From the NCBI GenBank assembly GCA_041640715.1, contig JBEPZU010000011.1, forward strand, positions 1 to 31,970: a stretch of DNA of 31,970 nucleotides, written 5' to 3'. This stretch comes from DSFO01 sp041640715 (lineage in GTDB: Archaea; Thermoproteota; Thermoprotei; Gearchaeales; Gearchaeaceae). The notes below the pieces were generated by a model. That model made no database searches, was not told the DNA's origin, and saw only the letters and a program-made list of their open reading frames with translations. A program made the translations under genes and the position numbers. Shown here in pieces: positions 1 through 7,313 of the stretch (its first letter is position 1; the number at the start of each line of letters is the position of its first letter).

Positions 1-18
1 AAGTAGTATTCTCTTCAT
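1..18 (-). CDS. possible 5' end of a gene running off the left edge
   Basis: An ATG on the minus strand at 18 opens a short frame (M-K-R-I-L-L) that leaves the window. About 30 bases upstream, on the same strand, is a TATA-like stretch (around 42-55, AAAAATATATATG), the spacing seen for leaderless archaeal genes. Only six codons are visible, so nothing can be said about function. Confidence 0.3.
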
Positions 19-401
19 TATATGTTTTTTCGCATATAGGCATATATATTTTTCAACATGCAATCTTTATCCGTTTTTCTTACAAACGGAAATAGAGCAA
101 TATGAAAATCAGAAGTGTTAAGTCTAGTATATCTTATCGATAAGATAAGAAAAAGACGATATAAAATTTTGAGATTTACGCAACTCTCTATTTAACATAG
201 TCATGGGCATTCCTGGGACCTCTAATGGGTAATATTTAAACTAATTGATTAAATAGGGTTTGTGATCGTAGCAAAGCTCTCGGTGATTCTAGCGTATTAT
301 AACAGTCAGAGAAATTCTACCAAACATACGATCACCAATAACGCTAAGAAATATGGGATTTCAACTTTAGAAAATACTCGCTACAAATCGCTTCGAAAGT
401 T
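19..401. other. non-coding stretch with a weak transposase-like remnant
   Basis: No convincing gene. Besides the palindrome, a plus frame starting GTG at 262 gives a peptide whose residues around 5-45 (including NNAKKYGIS) vaguely resemble the helix-turn-helix start of IS transposases; it then runs antisense through the end of the DUF711 gene, so it is not credible as an intact gene. Treat the HTH resemblance as a suspicion only. Confidence 0.35.
130..147. repeat. 18-bp perfect palindrome, possible operator
   Basis: TATCTTATCGATAAGATA reads the same on both strands with no spacer and lies in non-coding DNA. It is about 80 bases upstream of the TATA-like box of the possible leftward gene and well outside the DUF711 gene. 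A dimeric regulator site is the simplest reading; a terminator is less likely because no T-run follows directly and there is no loop. Confidence 0.45.
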
Positions 402-1475
402 CTATATTTTCATGACAGATGCTTTACCGAATCTCCCTAGATCTATTTTGTCTCCAAATTTACCCTCTACAAGAATCATCCTCATCCCAAGCGGCTTAGC
501 CTTCAACTTTGAGATCTCTAACAAATCTCCAACTATGTTTCTAAGCAAATCCCCAGAGAGGATTTGACTCCTAGGTAATGTTACCATATCTAGACCTGCG
601 ACGCAGAAAGCTGAGAAGGCTATAAGATCTCTCAACGATATGCTTCCTTTTTCTGCCCTTTCCTTGAGTACAATATCCTCCTCTACTGGAAGCATGAGCT
701 CATTGAATCCAGTAGCCTTAACTTCTTTAGAGATCTCTGATAATGTGCTATTTATTTGCCTTATCGAATTTATGGTTCCAGGCATCGGCATCTCTACTTT
801 AGAAATGTTCTCGATTATTCTAGCAACGCTCTCTTCCATCCATGGAGATAGAGAAGCATCGATGCCCATGTATTTAATCCCTTGATTTGATGCAATTTCT
901 TCGAGCGAGCTATTGAGTTCTTTTAACATAACTTTAAGACTGTTCACATTCTTATCCTTAATCATCAAATCCTCATAGTCCTTCGCGTATCTAAGCGCTA
1001 CCGTGAAAGATTCCTCATCAGATATGCTGGCAGATGCAGGGAAATAAGGTGTTAATATCCAAGAATTGTAAATCGATGCAAATCTCGTATGCAACTCATA
1101 TTCTGCTTTTGAATAGAAGCTCTTTAGTTTAAATAATGCTTCTTCAATATCTCCTTCATCTTTGATGAGCATCGATGAAAAAGCGAATCTTAGGTTTCCC
1201 ATGTATTCTACTACTTTCTCAATGGATATCGCATCATTAACTTCGAAATTGAAAGCTGCGAAGAATACGCCATCGATGTTATTAGGTGCTCTCTTAATCT
1301 CTTTGTATATTTCCTCAGCTTCTAATTCTTTTCTAAGCGGAGGCAAGGATATCCTCTTCGTCCATACTTTATAACCTGCTATTTCGATCTTTTCTACCAA
1401 TTTCTTCAAACGATTTAGTGAAGGAAGAATATTCTTAGCATCCTTTACATGTAATGTTATGCTTCTTATGATCAT
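402..1475 (-). CDS. DUF711 (UPF0210) family protein
   Basis: 357 residues, shorter than the roughly 450 residues of the bacterial members. Family signatures are visible: GIDASLSPWMEESVARI in the middle, LMLPVEED, then SAFCVAGLDMVTLPRSQ and KPLGMRM near the C-terminus. The family is cytoplasmic and has been called 'PFL-like', but I know of no established reaction. The gene starts 3 bases after the stop of the NAD-kinase-like gene, so the two are almost certainly one transcript; this is the only functional hint (possible link to nicotinamide nucleotide metabolism or its control). The start ATG is supported by this tight spacing. Identification is good; function unknown. Confidence 0.8.
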   Translation of the reverse strand: MIIRSITLHVKDAKNILPSLNRLKKLVEKIEIAGYKVWTKRISLPPLRKELEAEEIYKEIKRAPNNIDGVFFAAFNFEVNDAISIEKVVEYMGNLRFAFSSMLIKDEGDIEEALFKLKSFYSKAEYELHTRFASIYNSWILTPYFPASASISDEESFTVALRYAKDYEDLMIKDKNVNSLKVMLKELNSSLEEIASNQGIKYMGIDASLSPWMEESVARIIENISKVEMPMPGTINSIRQINSTLSEISKEVKATGFNELMLPVEEDIVLKERAEKGSISLRDLIAFSAFCVAGLDMVTLPRSQILSGDLLRNIVGDLLEISKLKAKPLGMRMILVEGKFGDKIDLGRFGKASVMKI

Positions 1476-1478
1476 TTG

Positions 1479-2504
1479 TTAGGACTTTAGAATTTTATAT
1501 ATTCTTTGTCTCGTATCTCTTAAGTTCACTACTTTTTTCACTAAACCTTTTTCAACAAGCGTAGCTAAGGCATGCCTTATAGTTCGCTCTGGAAGGCCTG
1601 TTTTATCGACGATCTCTTTCATTGTGGCTTCTCCGTAAATCTCGAGGATTTTTAGGATGAACTTAGCGCTTGGAGGTAAAGTCCTAGTTCTTTCTACCAA
1701 TTTAGCTTTCTTTTCTATCGTTTCCCCTAGCTTTATCGTCAACTTAGCGAATACAGCAGGATGCTCAGCCTTTGAAATCTCTACCTCCTTTTTAAAACCC
1801 AATCTCGTTATGCCGTCTGCGATCACTTCGCATTTAAACCTACTTCGAATATCTTTGAGTTTTATCTTAGAGTTAGCAGAAACGATGAGCGCCCGCCTCA
1901 TGGGATCCATGGAATTCACTGGAACTAATATGAAGACGTTGGAATTCTTCATCGCTATAGGTCCTCCTGCAGAGAAAGCATATGCCGTTGATCCTGCTGG
2001 AGTAGCGATTATGATTCCGTCTGCATTATCCTTCCATAGGGTTTCTTCATTAACGCTCAATACGTATTCAACCAAGCTAGCGCTTCTAGAAGAGAAGATT
2101 GCGATTTCATTCAGAGCATATATTGTTTTTGAGCCATCAACCAAAGCCTTTGCTCTCATGAATTCTTCTAAATAATAATCGCCCTTTGATAGCTTGTAGA
2201 TGCCTTTTTCCAAGTCTTCCCATTCTATGGATGAATAAAATGTAGTATAAGATGGAGGGCTTATGTGAAATATAGGTATGGGATATTCAGGCATTAGTTG
2301 AAGTAATCTAAGTACATCACGATCGGTTCCCACTACTATTACAGCATCATACCTCTTTAGTTCCCCGATCTCTTTTAGATCTGTAATGCTCTCGAAATTA
2401 ATCCTGTTTTCTGAAAGAACTTTCGTTATCTTTTTCTTCAAATTAACGCTATCTTCGCTTATGTATAGAAAAACTTCCTCTACTTTTTCGATATATCTTA
2501 ACAC
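1479..2504 (-). CDS. NAD kinase-like protein fused to a C-terminal winged helix
   Basis: 341 residues in two parts. Residues 1-265 follow the NAD kinase fold: an NE pair at 132-133 and the strongly conserved block DGIIIATPAGSTAYAFSAGGP at about 162-182. NAD kinases phosphorylate NAD to NADP. Residues about 276-338 form a winged helix (ILKILEIYGEATMKEI, then recognition-helix-like PERTIRHALATLVEKGLV), of MarR/ArsR-like type. Odd point: the ATP-binding GGDGT motif reads GTDRD at 59-63, keeping only the first Gly and the Asp, and the usual GxLGFL segment is replaced by PPSYTTF (83-89). It may therefore be an active divergent kinase or an NAD(P)-sensing transcription factor. The start is GTG at 2504; the upstream region is AT-rich. 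First gene of an operon with the DUF711 gene. Confidence 0.75.
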   Translation of the reverse strand: MLRYIEKVEEVFLYISEDSVNLKKKITKVLSENRINFESITDLKEIGELKRYDAVIVVGTDRDVLRLLQLMPEYPIPIFHISPPSYTTFYSSIEWEDLEKGIYKLSKGDYYLEEFMRAKALVDGSKTIYALNEIAIFSSRSASLVEYVLSVNEETLWKDNADGIIIATPAGSTAYAFSAGGPIAMKNSNVFILVPVNSMDPMRRALIVSANSKIKLKDIRSRFKCEVIADGITRLGFKKEVEISKAEHPAVFAKLTIKLGETIEKKAKLVERTRTLPPSAKFILKILEIYGEATMKEIVDKTGLPERTIRHALATLVEKGLVKKVVNLRDTRQRIYKILKS

Positions 2505-2951
2505 ATTTATACTTACATTTTATTTGAATAAAATTTTGTAGGATGTTCAAGTTTTTGTTTTGAATTCATCAATAATATTGGCTTTATAGCTAAGGCTTAA
2601 ATTGTTTTCTTGTCGTTTAAATGTGAATTCAGTATAAATAACTGAAAAATATAGATCCGCGGGTCTTGTCATGTCTTCTCAAGAGTACTGCAAAAGGACC
2701 AGCGATGCAAAATATGCGATTTGCTCAAGGTGTAATTTCTTTAGAGTTTGTTAATGAATTTACAATTAATTAAGTATTAAATTTATGTGTATTGAATGTT
2801 CAGGATAGAAATCTACAATTATTCAAAACATAGCAATCTAATTAAATCTTAATAGACGTTTATGCAGTTTAATTAAAATTTTCGGCATATTTTTTGATGA
2901 GTTTGTTATATTTATCAATAAATTTATATATTTTTAGAAATTTACTATATT
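2505..2951. other. intergenic region with divergent promoters
   Basis: Holds the upstream region of the NAD-kinase-like gene (leftward), the possible microprotein at 2671-2754, and an AT-rich promoter for the cupin gene: a TATA-like ATTTATATATTTTT around 2921-2936, close to the cupin ATG at 2952. The rest is AT-rich with nothing further that I can support. Confidence 0.5.
2671..2754 (+). CDS. possible 27-residue four-cysteine microprotein
   Basis: An ATG at 2671 opens 27 codons ending TAA. The peptide has Cys at 7, 18, 21 and 27 (C-x10-C-x2-C-x5-C), which could bind zinc. A good TATA box (AGTATAAATA, 2631-2640) lies about 35 bases upstream, and the stretch just before the ATG is locally GC-rich, with AGATC-CGCG-GGTCT able to form a small hairpin at 2652-2665. 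This supports a transcribed unit, but it could equally be a small non-coding RNA. No homologue recognised. Confidence 0.35.
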   Translation: MSSQEYCKRTSDAKYAICSRCNFFRVC

Positions 2952-3311
2952 ATGGAAATTAAAGTTGTGAAATTAAGCGAAGTTAAAGAAGAAGAACTCA
3001 ATCCTAAGTTGTTTAGGAAGATTGTGACAGGCCAAAAGGCCATGTTCACTCAATTCATTTTGAAAAAAGGAGCCCATGTCCCAGCTCATAACCATGAATC
3101 TGAGCAAATATCTTATGTGATCGAAGGTAAATTAAGGCTTAACATAAACGGGAAAGAGCATGTATTGGAAAAGGGAGAATTGATAATAATACCTTCAAAC
3201 ATAGTACATGAAGCTTTCGCTGAAGAAGATACCATTGTTATAGATATATTTGCTCCTCCTAGAGAGGACTGGTTGCGCGGAGAAGATAAGTATCTTAGAG
3301 GGCCAAAGTGA
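2952..3311 (+). CDS. single-domain cupin protein
   Basis: 119 residues, the normal length for a small one-domain cupin. Cupin motif 1 is PAHNHESEQISYVIEG, with metal-ligand candidates His46, His48 and Glu51 (or Gln52); motif 2 is GELIIIPSNIVHEA with His86. A metal-binding beta-barrel in the cytoplasm is expected. Substrate cannot be told; such proteins include isomerases, dioxygenases and sugar-binding proteins. The ATG lies close behind an AT-rich TATA-like region, consistent with a leaderless message. It converges on the SDR gene, with one base between the two stop codons. Confidence 0.85.
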   Translation: MEIKVVKLSEVKEEELNPKLFRKIVTGQKAMFTQFILKKGAHVPAHNHESEQISYVIEGKLRLNINGKEHVLEKGELIIIPSNIVHEAFAEEDTIVIDIFAPPREDWLRGEDKYLRGPK

Positions 3312-3312
3312 A

Positions 3313-4092
3313 CTAGAAAACGCTCTTGAGAAAACCTCCGTCTATAGGTATACTTACTCCATTCAAATAAGTAGCTAAGTTAGATGCGAGGAAAATCACG
3401 ACGTTAGCGTATTCTTCAGGAGTACCTAAACGCCCTAATGGCACTTCCTTAGCCATTTCTTTAAGCACTTCATTTACATCTCTATTCTCCCTCTTAGCTC
3501 TACTCATAGCTATTTCTCTTATCCTTTCAGTTAGTATATAGCTAGGCAATACTGAATTCACAAGAATCCCCTTTCTACCTAATTCTTTTGCTAAAGTCCT
3601 CACCAATCCTGCTATGCTAATTCTTACTACACTGCTCAACACGAGGTCTTCTATCGGTTCCCTTATAGATACTGAAGCAGAAAATATTATTCTTCCTCCT
3701 TCTTTCATCAGTTGAGCAGCATGTCTTGCGCATCTCACTGCGCTGAGCAGGAGAAGCTCTGAAGCATGGATCCAATCTTGATCGCTTAGCTCCAAGAATT
3801 TACCAGGTCTTGGTCCTCCTGTGATATAAACTAGCACATCCAATTCGTTGAAAATCCTTTTCACTTCAGAGAACAAATTATCTATATCATCTTTCTTTGT
3901 CAAATCTGCAACAACCATATGTACTTCTCCTAAAGTTTTCAAGGATTCGTATGCCTTTTTCAAGTTTTCTTGATTAGAAGAACTTATTATCACCTTAGAT
4001 CCGTTCATTAAAAAGGCCTTAGCTGATGCATAACCTAAGCCCCTCGATGCGGCTGTTACTAATACTCTCTTATCCTTTAAACCTAGATCCAT
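3313..4092 (-). CDS. SDR-family protein with altered catalytic tetrad
   Basis: 259 residues, standard for a classical short-chain dehydrogenase/reductase. The nucleotide-binding turn reads TAASRGLG (13-20), and the C-terminus has the usual SDR ending (LASNLATYLNGVSIPIDGG). The active site is unusual: where the family has S-x12-Y-x3-K, this protein has Ser140, then Ser153 in place of Tyr and Arg157 in place of Lys. A known subgroup of 3-oxoacyl-ACP-reductase-like SDRs has just such an imperfect tetrad (VLS...R), so this is probably a family trait rather than damage. Substrate unknown. Convergent with the cupin gene; starts ATG at 4092. Confidence 0.85.
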   Translation of the reverse strand: MDLGLKDKRVLVTAASRGLGYASAKAFLMNGSKVIISSSNQENLKKAYESLKTLGEVHMVVADLTKKDDIDNLFSEVKRIFNELDVLVYITGGPRPGKFLELSDQDWIHASELLLLSAVRCARHAAQLMKEGGRIIFSASVSIREPIEDLVLSSVVRISIAGLVRTLAKELGRKGILVNSVLPSYILTERIREIAMSRAKRENRDVNEVLKEMAKEVPLGRLGTPEEYANVVIFLASNLATYLNGVSIPIDGGFLKSVF

Positions 4093-4740
4093 GTGATCAT
4101 ATATTTCTCATGATTATATCTTTAGTTATGCGACTTTGTCATTTCGTCTCCTCTCAATAAAGTTTTATTTGGTTCAAATTTCCTCACCGCACTAAAGGAT
4201 GAGGCTTTGTTTCTTTGGAAACTATTCAAATTGCAGGTTTTTACCAGCGGAATAGCAGAGGAAGGCTTTTCCAATCTTCGTAGTTCTGATCTAGAGCAGT
4301 AAAACAAAAAGGAATAAGTTCTTTAAGTTGTCTCGCTTAACGCATTGCTCTTCATTATCCTTCAATTCATTTGTCTTTTTAGCGAAAGAATTTCAGCAGC
4401 GGCAATTCATCATGATTCAGCCTGTGGGAGTTTCTTCACTATTAATAAAATTTGATTACCATTTATTTACTTCTTTTCTTTAATCAACTCTGTTAAACCA
4501 GACAATGTGGATAAAAGTATTTTAGGATAGATTAATTCGAGCTAGAATTGTTTAAGTAAAGTAATGATTCGAGATGGTTAGTTTCAAAATAAGCGATTAG
4601 ATTATCATGTTTTCTTATAAAACTTCAATACATGAAAGGTGTTCAATCTGAAAACTACAATAATAGGTCTTATGAAAAGAGCGTCTAAAATTATGGGAAA
4701 AGTTCTGATGAAAGAAATTCTAAATGGGGAATTAATGCTC
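4093..4740. other. long intergenic region, possible decayed coding DNA
   Basis: No intact gene recognised. Both strands are open across about 4122-4307 (61 codons on the minus strand), and a plus frame from GTG at 4638 or ATG at 4671 runs into the 3' end of proC. None has a recognisable domain. A run AGTGAAGAAACTCCCACAGG on the minus strand (4421-4440) made me think of the tail of a TnpB-type gene, but I cannot support it. Best described as non-coding or degraded. Confidence 0.35.
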
Positions 4741-5542
4741 CTACTTATTAAATTTCTCGATCATTTTATCCAGCTCTCTTGAAGCATATAATAATGTATC
4801 GATTATCGAGGACTTTATATTGTGATTTAGGTATCTGCGTAATAATCTTATAGTAATTCCTTTAGGAGTTATTACAGAATTCCTTATAGCTCTTAAATCT
4901 TTAATCCTAGCCAATTCTGCAGTGCCGGAGAAAACGTTTGTTATCGCTCTTTCAGCCAAATCATGGGGTATGCCTAAATATAACGCAGCGAGTTCCATCG
5001 TATCCATCAACTCGGCTACCAATGCTGGTGTCGAAGCAGATATTAGAGTCAATTTATCCAATATATCTTCTTCAACCCATACTACTTCTCCTAATAAATT
5101 GAACATCCTTTCAACCAATTCTGCATTGTCGCCTTTATTGCCGCAGATCGCTATGAAACCTTTATTGACTTCGACGTTTATATTAGGCATAGCTCTGTAG
5201 ATTTCTGCGTTTTGGATTGTGTTCAAATACGTTCTAAGGGGTATCAATGATGCTACGGATATTATTACTTTATCTTTCAAAAATCTAGCTAGCGAATTCA
5301 AAATTTCTATTATAGTTAATGGTTTTAGCGCGATTATAATCATGTCTGATTTTTTAATCAATTCTTCATTGTCTAAAAATACTTCAACTCCTAATTTTCT
5401 GATATTTTCTGCAGATTTTAATGTTTTGACAGATGCTACTATATTTCCAGCTTCGATTCCAGCTCTTAAGAAACCCTTAATGATAGCCTGTCCTAATCTA
5501 CCTGCGCCTAGGATGCCTATTCTATGAGCAAATCGGAATCAT
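4741..5542 (-). CDS. proC: pyrroline-5-carboxylate reductase with disrupted 5' end
   Basis: Reduces 1-pyrroline-5-carboxylate to proline with NAD(P)H. The dinucleotide-binding start R-I-G-I-L-G-A-G-R-L-G-Q, the middle (AMPNINVEVNKG) and the C-terminal signature (VFSGTAELA, then VITPKGITIRLLRRYL) are all readable, and the span fits the usual 265-280 residues. The problem is the start. The Rossmann frame is open only from a TGA at 5541-5539 and holds no ATG, GTG or TTG before the glycine motif. The only nearby ATG (5542-5540, just behind GGTGG) is one base out of frame and stops after six codons; removal of one base would give M-I-P-I-A-H-R-I-G. Either a recent frameshift, a sequencing error, an ATA start at 5520, or a programmed shift. 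An internal TTG at 5361 would delete the nucleotide-binding loop and is not a believable start. Confidence 0.8.
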
Positions 5543-5548
5543 ACCACC

Positions 5549-5575
5549 TTTACTAAGTTTTAATGTTTTAGTAAA
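5549..5575. promoter_or_regulatory. 8-bp-arm inverted repeat at the proC promoter
   Basis: TTTACTAA (5549-5556) and TTAGTAAA (5568-5575) are exact reverse complements separated by 11 bases. The element lies between the likely TATA-like stretch (TTTTTATTTA on the minus strand, about 5572-5581) and the proC start, where a repressor would block transcription. Its ACTAA/TTAGT core recurs in the dyads upstream of the peptide transporter operon (6313-6356). Confidence 0.5.
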
Positions 5576-5698
5576 TAAAAAGTTTTCACAATATTTTATG
5601 ATTGAAGTTAATTAAGTCATCTTAGTTATTTCTGTTCAATGTTGTTTAAACTTCTTTAAAAAATCTTTAATTATATACTTCGATGTGGATTGATTTAC

Positions 5699-6244
5699 AT
5701 GAATATGGAGCATATAGGAGTAAACAAATTGAAAATAGCTTTATTCGTATCGATGGCTTTATTGATAACATTTTTGAGCGTCTTCGCGTTGAGCTTTATC
5801 GAGGTTACGAACATTAACAATGTGACTAAAGAGCCTAGCGCTAAGGAAATCTCCCCTGGTTTAATCAAGGTGAATTTAGGAACCATAAAAGGCGATGGTC
5901 AAGTTGCATTTCAAAATGTAGCTAAGCTTAAGGTAGGCGATAAAAAGAGCATGATCGTTAAGTTAGTAGAGTATGAGAAATCAATCAAAGGTAAAGTAAC
6001 CTTTACTATATCAGGTAATTTAGAACTCATAGGTGAGAATAATAACTACAGGGTAAATATGCCTTGCCTTTTAAATGAAGGAGGTTGCGTAAGGATAATG
6101 GTTTTCATTCCTGGTTGGGATGGGCCAATGGTAATAAACAACGATGAATACACGGTCAATCTGGCTTTTGTTTGGCATTTCAAGGGTGAAGGAGAAGCCA
6201 CTATAAGCTTTACCTTAGCTATCCAACTCTCCGATAATTTTTAG
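5699..6244 (+). CDS. membrane-anchored extracytoplasmic protein of unknown function
   Basis: About 181 residues from ATG 5699; a TTG at 5690 and an ATG at 5705 are alternative starts. A TATA-like ATTATATAC (about 5670-5678) is well placed for 5699/5705. One hydrophobic segment follows a short charged N-terminus (about residues 11-31: KIALFVSMALLITFLSVFAL), so the rest probably lies outside the cell. The outer part alternates polar and hydrophobic residues (beta-rich look) and has two Cys nine residues apart (MPCLLNEGGCVR), possibly a disulfide. No family recognised. It sits just upstream of the peptide transporter, but behind its own promoter and 121 bases from dppB, so a link is only suggested. 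Confidence 0.7.
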   Translation: MNMEHIGVNKLKIALFVSMALLITFLSVFALSFIEVTNINNVTKEPSAKEISPGLIKVNLGTIKGDGQVAFQNVAKLKVGDKKSMIVKLVEYEKSIKGKVTFTISGNLELIGENNNYRVNMPCLLNEGGCVRIMVFIPGWDGPMVINNDEYTVNLAFVWHFKGEGEATISFTLAIQLSDNF

Positions 6245-6312
6245 TGAAATTTAATTAATGATTATTTTTAAATCTTGATTCTATTTAATTTAATTTTTTA
6301 AGAAAATTCTTA

Positions 6313-6356
6313 TTTAGTAATTTTATGACTAAATTTTTTTATTAGTCTGCACTAAT
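6313..6356. promoter_or_regulatory. two inverted repeats over the dpp operon promoter
   Basis: Dyad 1: TTTAGT (6313-6318) with ACTAAA (6328-6333). Dyad 2: ATTAGT (6341-6346) with ACTAAT (6351-6356). A TATA-like AAATTTTTTTAT (6331-6342) lies between them, 25-35 bases before the ATG at 6366. All four half-sites share the TTAGT/ACTAA core, also present in the proC repeat. Arrangement is typical of an archaeal repressor operator overlapping TATA and the start region; regulator unknown. Confidence 0.5.
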
Positions 6357-6365
6357 ATACGCTAC

Positions 6366-7313
6366 ATGTCATTAGCTAAATACGTCGGTATAAGGATAGC
6401 TCAAGTTATTCCTACTTTATTTGGTGCTATTTTAGTCATGTTCATACTTATCAGAATTCTTCCAGGCGATCCTGCTAGACTTATAGCTGGTCCTGAGGCT
6501 TCTCCTGAGGATGTTGAAAGATTACGAGAACAGTTAGGACTTAATGCTCCTCTCTATGTTCAATTGATGAACTATATAAGTTCAATATTAGTACTTGATT
6601 TAGGTACCTCATTGAAATACGGGACTCCTGTGTTGAATGAAATAATGGCTAGATTTCCTTACACCCTCGTTCTAGCATTAACTGCCCAAGCTATAGCTAT
6701 AATTGTTGCAATTCCTTTGGGAATATATTCAGCTATTAAGCCTAGATCTAAGTTAACCTATGTTTCATCAGTTGTCTCGGTAATAGGCGCCTCCACTCCT
6801 ATATTCTGGATAGGTCTTATTCTAATATTCGTCTTCGCCGTAACTTTAAACGTACTCCCTTCAAGCGGAGCTGAATCCCCTAGACACCTAATTCTACCTG
6901 CATTTACTTTATCTCTCTTTCTTATGGGTAATTTGGCTAGGATAACAAGGGCTTCTGTAAGTGAAGCCCTAGCAAATAACTTCGTAGTCACTGCTAGAGC
7001 CAAAGGGCTTAAATGGAGAATAATACTCATTAGACACGTACTTAGAAACGCAATGATACCTATAATCACTGTGATGGGAATTCAGCTAGGAACTCTATTG
7101 GGAGGAGCTGTTATAACAGAGACCGTTTTCGCATGGCCTGGAATAGGATCTCTTTTAATAGATTCCTTGTTCTTCAGAGATTACCCTTTAGCTCAGGGCA
7201 TAATATTATTCGTAATCTTCATATTCGTAGTCCTCAACATAGTAGTCGATGTAATTTATGCATATGTAGATCCAAGAGTTAGGGAAGTGCTATGGGCAGC
7301 GAGGAGATTCTGA
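6366..7313 (+). CDS. dppB: peptide ABC transporter permease, DppB/OppB type
   Basis: 315 residues with about six membrane segments. The N-terminal part matches the DppB/OppB layout (YVGIRIAQVIPTLFGAILV, then RILPGDPARLIAGPEA), and the cytoplasmic loop carries an EAA-like ATPase-docking motif (VVTARAKGLKWRIILIRHVLRNA). It forms half of the membrane channel with DppC for import of di-/oligopeptides or a similar solute. First gene of the operon, directly behind the promoter with the TTAGT/ACTAA dyads. Its last 22 bases overlap dppC. The exact substrate (peptides, sugars, nickel) cannot be read from the permease. Confidence 0.9.
   Translation: MSLAKYVGIRIAQVIPTLFGAILVMFILIRILPGDPARLIAGPEASPEDVERLREQLGLNAPLYVQLMNYISSILVLDLGTSLKYGTPVLNEIMARFPYTLVLALTAQAIAIIVAIPLGIYSAIKPRSKLTYVSSVVSVIGASTPIFWIGLILIFVFAVTLNVLPSSGAESPRHLILPAFTLSLFLMGNLARITRASVSEALANNFVVTARAKGLKWRIILIRHVLRNAMIPIITVMGIQLGTLLGGAVITETVFAWPGIGSLLIDSLFFRDYPLAQGIILFVIFIFVVLNIVVDVIYAYVDPRVREVLWAARRF

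Noticed and set aside
262..567. Plus-strand frame of 101 codons starting GTG at 262
   Set aside because: More than half lies antisense to the well-supported 3' end of the DUF711 gene; only a vague helix-turn-helix look in the first part.
4171..4190. GGTTCAAAT resembling a tRNA T-loop
   Set aside because: No flanking complementary T-stem, no acceptor or anticodon arms could be paired around it.
4122..4307. Minus-strand frame of 61 codons, thought of as a TnpB tail
   Set aside because: The opposite strand is equally open, no motif is recognisable, and there is no nearby transposon end that I can identify.
4741..5361. proC starting at an internal TTG (5361)
   Set aside because: It would remove the dinucleotide-binding glycine loop, which is plainly encoded just upstream in the same frame.
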